DNA from: Streptomyces oryzae
Lineage (GTDB): Bacteria; Actinomycetota; Actinomycetes; Streptomycetales; Streptomycetaceae
Assembly (NCBI RefSeq): GCF_017676365.1
Contig: NZ_JADKMA010000002.1
Coordinates: 38,401 to 102,400 of the forward strand
Length of the DNA: 64,000 nucleotides
Direction of reading: 5' to 3'
Below the pieces are notes generated by a model. That model saw only the letters and a list, made by a program, of their open reading frames with translations, was not told the origin of the DNA and made no database searches. Of the stretch, positions 1-9,609 are shown in pieces (positions within the stretch are counted from its first letter, which is position 1; each line of letters starts with the position of its first letter). Both the position numbers and the translations under genes were made by a program.

Positions 1-1841
1 ATCAGCGTCTCATCGCCCTCCAGCGTGAGGAACTCCGAAATCTGGGCCCCACCTGCCAGATTGGGCGAGGTCGCCGTCTCCGGCAGCTGCGGCAGATCGA
101 CCACCTGCAGCCGCAGCAGGCGGCCCGCCGAGGTCACAGCGCCGACTTCGCCGCGGGTGGTGGCCGGCACGGCCGAGACGATCACGTCGTGCTTGACGCG
201 CTTGGCCGCCTCCCCGAACTCCATACCGCCGTTGGCCGTACGGGCCAGCAGCCCGGTGGAGGAGAGCAGCACCCGGCACGGGTCGTCGGCGACCTCCAGC
301 GGTACGGCGGCCACCGGCACCTCAGCGGAGTCCAGCAGTTCGGTGCGGCGCGGGGTGCCGTACTTCTTGGCGACGGCGGACAGTTCGGAGGAGACGAGCT
401 TGCGCAGCTCCGTGTCCGACTCCAGGATCCGGGTCAGCTGCTCGATCTCGCCCTTGAGCCGGTCCCGCTCGTCCTCCAGCTCGATGCGGTCGAACTTGGT
501 GAGCCTGCGCAGCGGGGTGTCGAGGATGTACTGGGTCTGGATCTCGCTGAGGCCGAAGCGCTCGATGAGGGACGCTTTGGCCTCGGCGGCGTTCTCACTC
601 GACCGGATGATTCTGATGACCTCGTCGATGTCGACGAGCGCCACCAGCAGACCCTCCACCAGGTGCAGCCGGTCGCGCCGCTTGCCGCGCCGGAACTCGC
701 TGCGCCGCCGCACCACCTCGAACCGGTGGTCGACGTAGACCTCCAGCAGCTCCTTGAGGCCGAGGGTGAGCGGCTGGCCGTCCACCAGCGCGACGTTGTT
801 GATGCCGAAGGACTCCTCCATCGGCGTCAGCTTGTACAGCTGGGAGAGGACGGCCTCCGGGTTGAAGCCGTTCTTGACCTCGATCACCAGGCGCAGCCCG
901 TGCTCGCGGTCGGTGAGGTCCTTCACGTCCGCGATGCCCTGGAGCTTCTTGGCGTTGACCAGGTCCTTGATCTTGGAGATGACCTTCTCGGGCCCGACGG
1001 CGAACGGCAGCTCGGTGACCACCAGACCCTTGCGGCGGGCCGTGACCTGCTCGATGGACACCGTGGCCCGGATCTTGAAGGAGCCGCGCCCGGAGCGGTA
1101 GGCGTCCTCGATGCCCTCCCGGCCGACGATCTTGCCGCCGGTCGGCAGATCGGGACCCGGGATGAAGTTCATCAGGGTCTGCAGGTCGGCGCCCGGGTGC
1201 TTGATCAGGTGCCGGGCCGCTGAGATGACCTCCGTGAGGTTGTGCGGCGGCATGTTCGTCGCCATGCCGACGGCGATCCCCGACGAGCCGTTCACCAGCA
1301 GGTTGGGGTAGGCGGCCGGCAGGGTGACAGGCTCTTCCTCGCTGCCGTCGTAGTTGGCGCCGAAGTCGACGGTCTCCTCGTCGATCGACTCCACCATCAG
1401 CCCGGCGGCCGGCGCGGAACGGCACTCCGTGTAGCGCATCGCCGCGGGCGGGTCGTCGTTGCCCAGCGAACCGAAGTTGCCGTGCCCGTCCACCAGTGGC
1501 AGCCGCATGGAGAAGTCCTGCGCCATGCGCACCAGGGCATCGTAGATGGGGGAGTCACCGTGCGGGTGGAGCTTTCCCATCACCTCGCCCACCACACGGG
1601 CGCACTTCACATACGACCTGTCGGGGCGCAGGCCCATCTCGTGCATCTGGTACAGGATCCGGCGCTGCACGGGTTTCATCCCGTCGCGGGCGTCGGGGAG
1701 CGCGCGCGAGTAGATGACCGAATACGCATACTCCAGGTAGGAGCCCTGCATCTCGTCGACGACGTCGATGTCGACGATGCGCTCCTCGAAGTCCTCTCCC
1801 GGCTCCGGGGCCGGTGTACGGCTTTTACTGCGGCGGGCCAT
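1..1841 (-). CDS. parC: DNA topoisomerase IV subunit A (partial, C-terminus outside window)
   Basis: Type IIA topoisomerase A subunit, which cuts and religates DNA to decatenate chromosomes together with ParE. The reading frame runs leftward from an ATG at 1841 and leaves the window open at base 1, so about 613 residues of the N-terminal part are seen. The breakage-reunion domain is intact: the [17 protein letters not shown] helix keeps the Ser and Asp that usually decide quinolone sensitivity, and the catalytic tyrosine lies in AMRYTECR. The [12 protein letters not shown] start without a long extension, and the actinobacterial context, favour topoisomerase IV over gyrase. The GyrA-box that would separate the two lies outside the window, so a gyrase-like paralogue cannot be fully excluded. 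Confidence 0.9.
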   Translation of the reverse strand, partial: MARRSKSRTPAPEPGEDFEERIVDIDVVDEMQGSYLEYAYSVIYSRALPDARDGMKPVQRRILYQMHEMGLRPDRSYVKCARVVGEVMGKLHPHGDSPIYDALVRMAQDFSMRLPLVDGHGNFGSLGNDDPPAAMRYTECRSAPAAGLMVESIDEETVDFGANYDGSEEEPVTLPAAYPNLLVNGSSGIAVGMATNMPPHNLTEVISAARHLIKHPGADLQTLMNFIPGPDLPTGGKIVGREGIEDAYRSGRGSFKIRATVSIEQVTARRKGLVVTELPFAVGPEKVISKIKDLVNAKKLQGIADVKDLTDREHGLRLVIEVKNGFNPEAVLSQLYKLTPMEESFGINNVALVDGQPLTLGLKELLEVYVDHRFEVVRRRSEFRRGKRRDRLHLVEGLLVALVDIDEVIRIIRSSENAAEAKASLIERFGLSEIQTQYILDTPLRRLTKFDRIELEDERDRLKGEIEQLTRILESDTELRKLVSSELSAVAKKYGTPRRTELLDSAEVPVAAVPLEVADDPCRVLLSSTGLLARTANGGMEFGEAAKRVKHDVIVSAVPATTRGEVGAVTSAGRLLRLQVVDLPQLPETATSPNLAGGAQISEFLTLEGDETL

Positions 1842-2138
1842 CGCGGCTGCGGCTCCTTCGCTGCTTCGTGCTTCGCTCTTGTGCTCTCGGGTCGTGCTGT
1901 GGGACCGACGTGCTTCCGGCTCTTGGCCGACGGCGGCTCGGCGACCGACGGTTCTCGGTCGACCATTGTGGACCGCCCCACTGACAGGGCTGTCGCTCGG
2001 TAGACCGTACGGGAACTTCGCACCTTGTCGGCGTGGTTGCATACAGTGACAGGGCCGCCGGTCGCGTGAGGCGCCAGGCGGTCGGCAGTTCCCGGCGCCC
2101 GGCCGGGATATCCCCGCAAGCGAAGGGACTCCACGCCC
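1842..2138. promoter_or_regulatory. Divergent intergenic region, topoisomerase / M16 protease
   Basis: About 300 bases separate two divergent genes, so promoters in both directions must lie here. I see no convincing -10/-35 pair. An AAGGGA ribosome-binding site precedes the ATG at 2139. Open frames crossing this stretch have no family resemblance and are taken as noise. Confidence 0.5.
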
Positions 2139-3500
2139 ATGGGTCACACGGCCACGCCCCCGCCGGCCACCGGTGGGCTGACAGCGACGGAGCACCGGCT
2201 GGCCAACGGCCTGCGGGTGGTGCTCTCCGAGGATCATCTGACCCCCGTCGCCGCTGTCTGCCTCTGGTACGACGTCGGTTCCCGTCACGAGGCCAAGGGC
2301 CGCACCGGCCTGGCCCATCTCTTCGAGCACCTGATGTTCCAGGGCTCGGCGCAGGTGAAGGGCAACGGACACTTCGAGCTGGTGCAGGGCGCGGGCGGTT
2401 CGTTGAACGGCACCACCAGCTTCGAGCGCACCAACTACTTCGAGACGATGCCGGCCCACGAGCTGGAGCTCGCCCTGTGGCTGGAGGCCGACCGGATGGG
2501 CTCGCTGCTGGCCGCCCTGGACGAGGAGTCCATGGAGAACCAGCGCGACGTGGTCAAGAACGAGCGCCGCCAGCGCTATGACAACGTGCCCTACGGCACC
2601 GCCTTCGAGCGGATGACCGCCATGGTCTACCCCGAGGGCCACCCCTACCACCACACGCCGATCGGCTCCATGGAGGACCTGGACGCGGCCTCCCTCCAGG
2701 ACGCGCAGGAGTTCTTCCGTACGTACTACGCGCCCAACAACGCGGTGCTGTCCGTGGTCGGCGACATCGACCCGGAGCAGACCCTCGCCTGGATCGAGAA
2801 GTACTTCGGCTCCATCCCCGGCCACGACGGCAAGCGCCCCCCGCGGGACGGCGCGCTGGCCGAGCTGATGGGCGAGGAGAAGCGCGAGGTCGTCGAGGAG
2901 GATGTGCCCTCCCGCGCGCTGATGAACGGCTACCGCCTGCCGCACGACGGCACCCGCGAGGCCGACGCGGCGGACCTGGCGCTCACCGCGCTCGGTGGCG
3001 GTGAGTCCTCCCGTCTCTACACGCGGCTGGTGCGGCACGACCGCAGCGCTGTGGCGGCCGGTTTCGGGCTGCTCCGGCTGGCCGGCGCGCCCTCCCTGGG
3101 CTGGCTGGACATCAAGGCGTCCAGCGGTGCGGAGATCGCCGACATCCAGGCGGCGGTCGACGAGGAGCTGCGCCGCTTCGCCGAGGAGGGGCCCGGCGAG
3201 GAGGAGATGGAGCGGGCCCAGGCCCAGTTGGAGCGCGAGTGGCTGGACCGGCTGGCCACGGTCGGCGGACGCGCGGACGAACTGTGCCGGTACGCAGTGC
3301 TCTTCGGCGACCCGCAGCTCGCACTGAGCGCCGTCGGACGGGTGCTTGAGGTGACCCGCGAGGAGGTGCGCCAGGTGGCGGCCCAGCGGCTGCGCTCCGA
3401 CAACCGCGCCGTGCTCGTGTACGAACCGCTGGCGGAGGGCGAGGCGGGGACGGCGGACGCGCACGAGGCGGCGAACGAGGACGAGGAGGCCGGGCAGTGA
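2139..3500 (+). CDS. M16 family zinc metallopeptidase, catalytic subunit
   Basis: Insulinase/processing-peptidase family protein of 453 residues. The inverted zinc motif HLFEH is at residues 60-64, and the distal glutamate lies in the ENQRDVVKNERRQRYDN helix about 76 residues on, so it should be catalytic. There is no signal peptide, so it probably acts in the cytoplasm on unfolded peptides. The next gene overlaps it by 4 bp and encodes an M16 protein without the zinc motif. Known bacterial M16B enzymes work as heterodimers of just this kind. The start has an AAGGGA ribosome-binding site about 11 nt upstream. Confidence 0.9.
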   Translation: MGHTATPPPATGGLTATEHRLANGLRVVLSEDHLTPVAAVCLWYDVGSRHEAKGRTGLAHLFEHLMFQGSAQVKGNGHFELVQGAGGSLNGTTSFERTNYFETMPAHELELALWLEADRMGSLLAALDEESMENQRDVVKNERRQRYDNVPYGTAFERMTAMVYPEGHPYHHTPIGSMEDLDAASLQDAQEFFRTYYAPNNAVLSVVGDIDPEQTLAWIEKYFGSIPGHDGKRPPRDGALAELMGEEKREVVEEDVPSRALMNGYRLPHDGTREADAADLALTALGGGESSRLYTRLVRHDRSAVAAGFGLLRLAGAPSLGWLDIKASSGAEIADIQAAVDEELRRFAEEGPGEEEMERAQAQLEREWLDRLATVGGRADELCRYAVLFGDPQLALSAVGRVLEVTREEVRQVAAQRLRSDNRAVLVYEPLAEGEAGTADAHEAANEDEEAGQ

Positions 3501-4987
3501 GCGAGACACCGGCGAGCGCGGACCGGAGCGCCGCACAGACGGCGAGCACGAGCCAGAGCCCGGCGGGAGCGGCGGGCACGAGCCCCGCGGGAATCGCGGA
3601 GACAGCAGGGAAGAGCATGGAGTTCCACCCCCAGCCGCTCAGCGGCACCCCGAAGCCGTGGGCCTTCCCCACCCCGGAGCGCAGCACACTGCCCAACGGG
3701 CTGACGGTGCTGCGCTGCCACCGTCCGGGCCAGGAAGTCGTCGCCGTCGAGGTGAACCTGCAGGCGCCGCTGGACGCGGAGCCCGAGGGCCTCGACGGGG
3801 TCGCCACCATCATGGCCCGCGCGCTGAGCGAGGGCACGGACAAGCACACGGCCGAGGAGTTCGCCGCCGAGCTGGAGCGCTGCGGGGCCACGCTCGACTC
3901 GAACGCCGACCACCCGGGTGTGCGGGTCTCGCTGGAGGTGCCGGCCTCCCGGCTGCCCAAGGCGCTAGGCCTGCTCGCCGACGCGCTGCGCGCCCCCGCC
4001 TTCCCGGACAGCGAGGTCGAACGGCTGGTCGCCAACCGGCTGGACGAGATCCCGCACGAGCTGGCCAACCCGGCCCGCCGCGCCGCCAAGGAGCTCTCCC
4101 GCGAGCTGTTCCCCGCCACCTCGCGGATGTCGCGGCCCAGACAGGGCACCGAGGAGACGGTGCGGAGCATCGACGCGGCAGCGGTGCGCGCCTTCTACGA
4201 AGCCCATGTGCACCCGGCGACGGCCACGGTCGTCGTGGTCGGCGATCTGCAGGGGGTGGACCTCGAGGCAGCGCTCGCCGAGAGCCTGGGCAGCTGGACG
4301 GGTGCAGCCGTGGCGCCGCGCCCGATGCCCCCGATCACCGCGGACGACACCGGCCGGGTCGTCATCGTGGACCGGCCAGGAGCGGTGCAGACGCAGCTGC
4401 TGATCGGCCGCGTCGGCCCCGACCGGCACGACCGGGTGTGGCCCGCGCAGCTGTTGGGCGTCTACTGCCTGGGCGGCACCCTCACCTCCCGGCTGGACCG
4501 GGTGCTGCGCGAGGAGAAGGGCTACACCTACGGCGTGCGCGCTTTCGGCCAGGTGCTGCGCTCAGCCGAGGACGGCAGCGGCGCCGCGCTGCTGGCCATC
4601 AGCGGCTCGGTGGCCACCGATGTGACGGGGCCCGCGCTGGACGACCTGTGGCAGGTGCTGCGGAAGCTGGCGGCCGAGGGGCTGACCGACGAGGAACGGG
4701 ACGTCGCGGTCCGGAACCTGGTGGGTGTCGCGCCGCTGCGCTACGAGACGGCAGCGGCCGTCGCCGGGACGCTGGCCGACCAGGTCGAGCAGTATCTGCC
4801 GGACGACCATCAGGCCCGGCTCTACGCCCAACTCGCCGAGACAGGCACGGTGGAGGCCACGGCGGCCGCCGTCAGTGCGCTGCCCGCCGACCGGCTGGTG
4901 ACGGTGCTCGTCGGTGACGCGTCCCAGATTGCCGATCCAGTACGGGAGTTGGGGATCGGCGACGTCAAGGTGGTCTCCGGTTCCTGA
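3497..4987 (+). CDS. M16 family peptidase-like protein, non-catalytic partner
   Basis: A 496-residue M16-fold protein that starts at a GTG inside the stop region of the preceding gene (GTGA overlap), so the two should be translationally coupled. Where the HxxEH zinc motif should be, the protein reads GVATIMARALSEGT, so it cannot bind zinc. It keeps the C-terminal KGYTYGVRAF segment, the R/Y pair that in heterodimeric M16B proteases binds substrate. Family knowledge therefore predicts the substrate-binding half of a heterodimer with the upstream gene product. The first 40 residues are low-complexity Ser/Ala/Thr, and translation could instead begin further in, near the Met before EFHPQPLS. Confidence 0.88.
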   Translation: MSETPASADRSAAQTASTSQSPAGAAGTSPAGIAETAGKSMEFHPQPLSGTPKPWAFPTPERSTLPNGLTVLRCHRPGQEVVAVEVNLQAPLDAEPEGLDGVATIMARALSEGTDKHTAEEFAAELERCGATLDSNADHPGVRVSLEVPASRLPKALGLLADALRAPAFPDSEVERLVANRLDEIPHELANPARRAAKELSRELFPATSRMSRPRQGTEETVRSIDAAAVRAFYEAHVHPATATVVVVGDLQGVDLEAALAESLGSWTGAAVAPRPMPPITADDTGRVVIVDRPGAVQTQLLIGRVGPDRHDRVWPAQLLGVYCLGGTLTSRLDRVLREEKGYTYGVRAFGQVLRSAEDGSGAALLAISGSVATDVTGPALDDLWQVLRKLAAEGLTDEERDVAVRNLVGVAPLRYETAAAVAGTLADQVEQYLPDDHQARLYAQLAETGTVEATAAAVSALPADRLVTVLVGDASQIADPVRELGIGDVKVVSGS

Positions 4988-5015
4988 GCCTTCGGGCGGG
5001 GCACGAGAGGCGGTC

Positions 5016-5060
5016 AGAAGTGGGGCCCGGGAGGAGGAATCACTCCTTCCGGGCCCTTCT
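5016..5060 (+). terminator. Rho-independent-type hairpin after the M16 pair
   Basis: GGGCCCGGGAGGAG at 5023-5036 pairs with CTCCTTCCGGGCCC at 5043-5056 (one mismatch), with outer AGAAG/CTTCT pairing. It sits 30 bp after the stop of the second M16 gene and before the riboswitch promoter region. There is no U-tract, as is usual in this genus. Confidence 0.7.
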
Positions 5061-5081
5061 CGATGTCCGTTTCTGTCGCGG

Positions 5082-5111
5082 TTGCTGGCGAGTTGGAGTG
5101 TGGCGTAGGTG
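5082..5111 (+). promoter_or_regulatory. Candidate housekeeping promoter for the riboswitch/M23 transcript
   Basis: TTGCTG (5082-5087) and TAGGTG (5106-5111) with an 18-bp spacer lie between the upstream terminator and the riboswitch. The elements are weak matches to the HrdB consensus. The position fits, but no start site is known. Confidence 0.35.
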
Positions 5112-5204
5112 ACAAACCCCGGGTTTCGTTTGCCGCTCGGAGTTGGCCCCGTTTAGCGTCGGTGCCGCTGTCCGTCAGAAGTGACCGCACCCGCGGCCGA
5201 CGGA

Positions 5205-5360
5205 CAGACATCGCCGAATCCCCGAGGCGCACCTGCCGAGGGGGACCGGGGACCCAGGTCCCATTGGGGTGAATCGGACGGCCTCGCAAGAGGCGGCCCG
5301 TAGGAGACCTTCCTGCTCCGAACCCGTCAGCTAACCCGGTAGGCGAGAAGGAAGGAAAGG
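5205..5360 (+). promoter_or_regulatory. ydaO/yuaA-type c-di-AMP riboswitch
   Basis: The leader of the M23 hydrolase gene contains the conserved blocks of the c-di-AMP riboswitch: GGGGACCCAGGTCCCA, TGGGGTGAATCGG, and near the 3' end GAACCCGTCAGCTAACCCGG followed by TAGGCGAGAAGGAAGGA. The same arrangement is known upstream of actinobacterial rpf and cell-wall hydrolase genes, where c-di-AMP turns expression off. The 3' end runs almost into the GGAAAGGAG ribosome-binding site, so control of transcription or of translation is possible. The boundaries are estimates. Confidence 0.88.
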
Positions 5361-5373
5361 AGTACGCCTCCGT

Positions 5374-6198
5374 ATGGCGTTCACCCGTGCCACTGGCAAG
5401 CACAGGCGTCCGAGCAAGGCCCGCAACAGGGCCGCTGGGGGAGCGGCAGGCATAGCCGGTCTCGCCACCGTGGGCGTCGTCGGGTCCATCGCCTCCCCCG
5501 CCTTCGCCGCGAGCGGTGGGCAGGGCAACGCCCCCGTCCAGCACGACGCCAAGATCAGCGAGGTTGTCGGCGGCCCGATCTCCGACACGCTGGACCAGCA
5601 GGCGTACGAGCAGGCCCTCCAGGCCGAGCAGACCAAGGCCGAGTCCGACGCCAGGGAAGCGGCGGCCAAGGCGAAGGCCGACGCCAAGCGGAAGGCCGAC
5701 GAGGCCAGGCGCAAGGCGGCCGCCGAGAAGGCGGAGAAGGAGCGCGAGGCCAAGGAGAAGGCCGCGCGGGAGGCCAGGCGGGCGAAGCTCAACGCCTATG
5801 TGCTGCCCGTCGAGGGCTCGTACGTCTCCACCGGTTACAAGCAGGGCGGCGGCATGTGGTCGTCCGGCAGCCACACCGGCATCGACTTCCACGCGGGCAT
5901 GAACACCCCGGTCCACTCCGTGGCCGCCGGCGAGGTCGTGGAGGCCGGCAACGGCGGTGCTTATGGCAACAACATCGTCATCAAGCACAAGGACGGCACG
6001 TACACGCAGTACGGCCACCTCAACTCGATCGGCGTCTCGGTCGGCCAGCAGGTCAAGCCGGGCCAGCAGATCGGCCTCTCCGGCTCCACGGGCAACTCCT
6101 CGGGCCCCCACCTGCACTTCGAGGCGCGCACCTCGGCCGAGTACGGCTCGGACATCGACCCGGTCGCCTACCTCCGCCAGCACGGTGTGAAGGTCTGA
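5374..6198 (+). CDS. Secreted M23 (LytM-type) cell-wall endopeptidase
   Basis: A 274-residue exported peptidoglycan hydrolase. A basic N-terminus and hydrophobic stretch (about residues 20-40) end in an Ala-Phe-Ala cleavage site near residue 45. A Lys/Glu/Ala-rich coiled coil follows (about 75-140), then a LytM domain with zinc ligands in HTGID (H167, D171) and GPHLHFE (H246, H248). It should cut peptide cross-bridges outside the membrane. The coiled coil plus LytM layout is that of hydrolases that attach to the wall or to partners. Its long leader holds the c-di-AMP riboswitch, so expression is probably tied to cell-wall or osmotic state and to spore germination or outgrowth. Start chosen from GGAAAGGAG upstream of the ATG. 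Confidence 0.92.
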   Translation: MAFTRATGKHRRPSKARNRAAGGAAGIAGLATVGVVGSIASPAFAASGGQGNAPVQHDAKISEVVGGPISDTLDQQAYEQALQAEQTKAESDAREAAAKAKADAKRKADEARRKAAAEKAEKEREAKEKAAREARRAKLNAYVLPVEGSYVSTGYKQGGGMWSSGSHTGIDFHAGMNTPVHSVAAGEVVEAGNGGAYGNNIVIKHKDGTYTQYGHLNSIGVSVGQQVKPGQQIGLSGSTGNSSGPHLHFEARTSAEYGSDIDPVAYLRQHGVKV

Positions 6199-6235
6199 CC
6201 CGACGCGAGGGCCCGCGCCCGGCGCCGCAGCACAC

Positions 6236-6269
6236 AAAGGGCGCGCACCATCGGGTGCGCGCCCCTTGT
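6236..6269 (+). terminator. Hairpin terminator between M23 gene and HPr gene
   Basis: AAGGGCGCGCACC pairs with GGTGCGCGCCCCTT (one bulge). It lies between the 3' ends of two convergent genes and may serve both. Confidence 0.8.
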
Positions 6270-6344
6270 CGATGTCGGCTGTCGATGTCGGCCGTTGTCG
6301 CTGTTCGCCGTGACGGCGTAAGCCCTTCACCTCCGGTCGGACGG

Positions 6345-6626
6345 TCAGACCGTCTCGGGCAGCTCATCCAGCCCTTCGGAGACCAGCTTCGCGAGCCGGT
6401 CGAGGGCTTCCTCGGCACCTTCCGCCTCGGAGGCGAGGACGATCTCCTCGCCCCCCTCCGCACCCAGGCCGAGCACACCGAGCATGGAGGCCGCGTTGAC
6501 GGGGTTGCCCTCCCCCTTCCGGACGGTGACCGGAACCCCGGCCTCCGAGGCGGCACGGACGAATGTGGAGGCGGGGCGGGCGTGCAGGCCCTCGGCCCAG
6601 CCGACGGTGACGCGGCGCTCAACCAT
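6345..6626 (-). CDS. ptsH: HPr phosphocarrier protein of the sugar phosphotransferase system
   Basis: A 93-residue PTS-HPr protein that passes phosphate from enzyme I to EIIA domains. The phosphorylated histidine is H15 in GLHARPAS, and the regulatory-site serine equivalent is S47 in NAASMLGVLGLG. Start at the ATG at 6626 has AAGGG 7 nt upstream; an open frame reaching to 6761 would add an unrelated tail and is rejected. It is a single-gene unit, convergent with the M23 gene and divergent from the acetyltransferase. No enzyme I gene is in the window, which is usual for Streptomyces. Confidence 0.95.
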   Translation of the reverse strand: MVERRVTVGWAEGLHARPASTFVRAASEAGVPVTVRKGEGNPVNAASMLGVLGLGAEGGEEIVLASEAEGAEEALDRLAKLVSEGLDELPETV

Positions 6627-6790
6627 GGTGTTGCCCTTCGATCGTCGGTCTTGTCTGGTTGCCATGACTGCCGAGGTGCCCCGTGAGCCGGCGGGTGCGG
6701 GCCAGGAAGCGACGGCGTTCATGTCAGCGACGATACGACGCATCCCCGCACCCGTGAGCACGTGCCCTCCCTCCGCCGTACGCTGGCCCC

Positions 6791-9538
6791 ATGCCGAGCC
6801 CCGAGGAGCGCGCCTACCCGGCCCACTGGGAAGCGGACGTCGTGCTGCGCGACGGCGGTACGGCCAGGGTCAGGCCGATCACTCCCGATGACGCGGAGCG
6901 GCTGGTCAGCTTCTACGAGCAGGTGTCCGACGAGTCGAAGTACTACCGCTTCTTCTCGCCCTACCCGAAGCTGTCCGACCGCGATGTGCGCCGCTTCACG
7001 CACCACGACTACGTCGACCGGGTCGGGCTGGCGGCGACGATCGCCGGCGAGTTCATCGCGACCGTCCGCTACGACCGCATCGACCACCTCGGCCGCCCCG
7101 CGAGCGAGCCGGCCGACGAGGCCGAGGTCGCCTTCCTGGTCCGCGACGACCAGCAGGGCAGGGGAGTGGCCTCGGCGCTGCTCGAACACATCGGCGCCGT
7201 CGCCCGGGAGCGCGGCATCCGCCGCTTCGCCGCCGAGGTGCTGCCCGCCAACACCAAGATGATCAAGGTGTTCACGGACGCCGGCTACTCCCAGAAGCGC
7301 AGCTTCGAGGACGGCTCGGTCCACCTCACCTTCGACCTGGAGCCCACCGAGCGCTCCCTGGCCGTCATGCGGGCCCGCGAACAGCGCGCCGAGGGCCGCT
7401 CCGTCGCCCGGCTGCTGGCCCCCGGCTCCGTCGCCGTCATCGGGGCCAGCCGTACGCCGGGCGGCGCGGGGCGCGCGGTGCTGGGCAGCCTGCGCACCGG
7501 CGGCTTCCCAGGGCCGCTGTACGCGGTCAACCACGCGCTGGACCCGGCGGCGGCGCCCACCCTGGCCGGGGTGCCCGGCCACCGGTCGGTGCGGGAAATC
7601 CCCGAGCACGTCGACCTGGCCGTACTCGCCGTCCCCGCCGATCAGCTGCACACCGTCGTCGCCGAGTGCGGCGAGGCGGCGGTGCAGGGGCTGATCGTTC
7701 TCACCGAGGGGGTCGGCCGGGACGAGCAGCGCGAGCTGGTCCGGCTGGCCCGCTCCTACGGCATGCGGCTGATCGGCCCAGGGGCCCTCGGCCTGATCAA
7801 CACCGGCGAGGACGTACGGCTCAACGCCACCCCCTCCCAGCGGATGCCGGCCCGGGGCAGGATCGGCGTCTTCACCCAGTCCGGCGCCATCGGCATCGCC
7901 CTGCTCGACGGGCTGGACCGGCGCGGCAGCGGACCCTCCTCCTTCGTCTCGGCGGGCAACAGGGCCGACGTCTCCGGAAACGATCTCCTCCAGCACTGGG
8001 ACGAGGACCCGGCGACCGATGTCGTGCTGATGTATCTGGAGTCCATCGGCAACCCGCGCAAGTTCACCCGGCTCGCCCGGCGCACCGCTGCCCGCAAGCC
8101 GGTCGTCGTGGTCAAGGGCGCACGGCAGCGCGGCAGCGCGCCCCCGCCGGGCCACGCGGCGCCCGCCTCCCGCACCCCCGACGCCACCGTCTACGCGCTG
8201 CTGCGCCAGGCGGGCGTCCTGATGGTGGACACCTTCACCGAGCTGCTGGACACCGGGGTGCTCCTCGCCGAGCAGCCGCCGCCAGCGGGCCCGCACGTCG
8301 GCATCCTCGGCAACACCGAAGCGATGAGCCTGCTGACCTACGACGCCTGCCTCACCGACGGGCTGCGCCCCCGCCCCGTCGTGGCGCTGCCCACCTCGGC
8401 AGGACCCGGCGACTTCGGCAGGGCGCTGCGGGAGGCGCTCAGCGATGCGGCCACGGACGCGGTGCTGGTCACCGTCATCCCCGCCGTCCCCGCCGAGCTG
8501 CCGGGCGGCACCGGCACGGCCGGTGACCAGACGCCGCCCGACGGCCAGGTCGAGGCGCTCGCCGACGCACTGCGCGAAGCCGTCGAGGCCGTCGCCGCCG
8601 CCGAGGGAGCGCCGCGCAAGCCGGTGGCCGTCGTCCACCTGGCGATGGAGGGCCTGCAGAAGGAACTCGCCAAGCGCGGACTGCCCTCCTACCCGACGCC
8701 GGAGCGGGCGGCGCGCGCCCTGGCCGAGGCAGTGCGCTACTCCCGGTGGCGGGCGGAGGCCGGCGACCCGGGCAAGGTGCCCGACCTCGACGTGGACGAG
8801 TCCGCCGCCGCTCAGCTGCTGGCCGACGCGACGCCGGCGACGCCCGAGCGCGGCCGCACCCTCCCGGACGAGGAGACGGCCCGGCTGCTGCACAGCTACG
8901 GCATCGCCGTCCAGCCCACCTTGCCCGCACCGGACGCCGAGACGGCCGTCGAGGCGGCCCGCACCCTCGGCTTCCCCGTCGCCCTCAAGACCACGGCACC
9001 CCATCTGCGGCACCGCGCCGACCTGGGGGGCGTACGGCTGGACATCGCGGGCGAGTCCGGGCTGCGCCGCGCCTACGAGGAGCTGACCCAGGCGCTGGGC
9101 GCACCCCAGGAGCTGCGGCCGGTCGTCCAGGCGATGGCACCGCGCGGCGTGGGCACCGTCGTGCGCGCCACGCTCGACCCGGCCATCGGCGCCGTGCTCT
9201 CGTTCGGTCTCGCGGGCACGCCCTCGGAGCTGCTGGGCGATACGGCGCACCGGCTGGTGCCCGTCACCGACAAGGAGGCCGCCGGGCTGGTGAGGGCGAT
9301 CCGCTCGGCGCCGCTGCTGTTCGGCTGGCGCGGCGCGGAGCCCTCGGACACCGCAGCGCTGGAAGAGGTGTTGCTGCGGGTCTCGCTGCTGATGGACGAT
9401 CATCCACAGGTGGTCGCCGTCGAACTCGACCCGGTCGTGGTGGCGCCCCGGGGTGTGACAGTGCTGGGCGCCTCGGTCCGCGTCGCCGAGCCGGGAACCC
9501 GCCCCGACCTGGGGGCTCGTCGCCTCCCGGCGTACTGA
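6791..9538 (+). CDS. GNAT / ADP-forming acyl-CoA synthetase fusion (PatA-like protein lysine acetyltransferase)
   Basis: A 915-residue fusion. Residues about 1-190 are a GNAT acetyltransferase (VRDDQQGRGVASALLEHIG acetyl-CoA loop). About 205-320 is a CoA-binding Rossmann domain, followed by succinyl-CoA-ligase-like domains (GVFTQSGAIGIALLDG), and about 680-900 is an ATP-grasp-like region. The family includes the Pat protein acetyltransferases that silence acyl-CoA synthetases by lysine acetylation. In Streptomyces the GNAT domain is N-terminal, as here, whereas in enteric Pat it is C-terminal. It lies divergently from ptsH. A low-complexity Pro/Ala linker is seen near residues 450-460. Substrates cannot be told from sequence. 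Confidence 0.88.
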   Translation: MPSPEERAYPAHWEADVVLRDGGTARVRPITPDDAERLVSFYEQVSDESKYYRFFSPYPKLSDRDVRRFTHHDYVDRVGLAATIAGEFIATVRYDRIDHLGRPASEPADEAEVAFLVRDDQQGRGVASALLEHIGAVARERGIRRFAAEVLPANTKMIKVFTDAGYSQKRSFEDGSVHLTFDLEPTERSLAVMRAREQRAEGRSVARLLAPGSVAVIGASRTPGGAGRAVLGSLRTGGFPGPLYAVNHALDPAAAPTLAGVPGHRSVREIPEHVDLAVLAVPADQLHTVVAECGEAAVQGLIVLTEGVGRDEQRELVRLARSYGMRLIGPGALGLINTGEDVRLNATPSQRMPARGRIGVFTQSGAIGIALLDGLDRRGSGPSSFVSAGNRADVSGNDLLQHWDEDPATDVVLMYLESIGNPRKFTRLARRTAARKPVVVVKGARQRGSAPPPGHAAPASRTPDATVYALLRQAGVLMVDTFTELLDTGVLLAEQPPPAGPHVGILGNTEAMSLLTYDACLTDGLRPRPVVALPTSAGPGDFGRALREALSDAATDAVLVTVIPAVPAELPGGTGTAGDQTPPDGQVEALADALREAVEAVAAAEGAPRKPVAVVHLAMEGLQKELAKRGLPSYPTPERAARALAEAVRYSRWRAEAGDPGKVPDLDVDESAAAQLLADATPATPERGRTLPDEETARLLHSYGIAVQPTLPAPDAETAVEAARTLGFPVALKTTAPHLRHRADLGGVRLDIAGESGLRRAYEELTQALGAPQELRPVVQAMAPRGVGTVVRATLDPAIGAVLSFGLAGTPSELLGDTAHRLVPVTDKEAAGLVRAIRSAPLLFGWRGAEPSDTAALEEVLLRVSLLMDDHPQVVAVELDPVVVAPRGVTVLGASVRVAEPGTRPDLGARRLPAY

Positions 9539-9609
9539 CCGTGCGCCGGGGGCGTACGGTGGGGAGCGGGCCGGAGCTGCGCCGCCTCACGGCCCTTAGG
9601 ATGGCTGTC

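Noticed and set aside
1676..2140. Minus-strand frame extending the topoisomerase region upstream
   Set aside because: Different frame from the topoisomerase gene and no recognisable content.
6719..9403. 894-residue minus-strand open frame
   Set aside because: Antisense to the acetyltransferase/acyl-CoA-synthetase gene; no family motif, biased composition of His/Gly/Gln/Arg typical of high-GC shadow frames.
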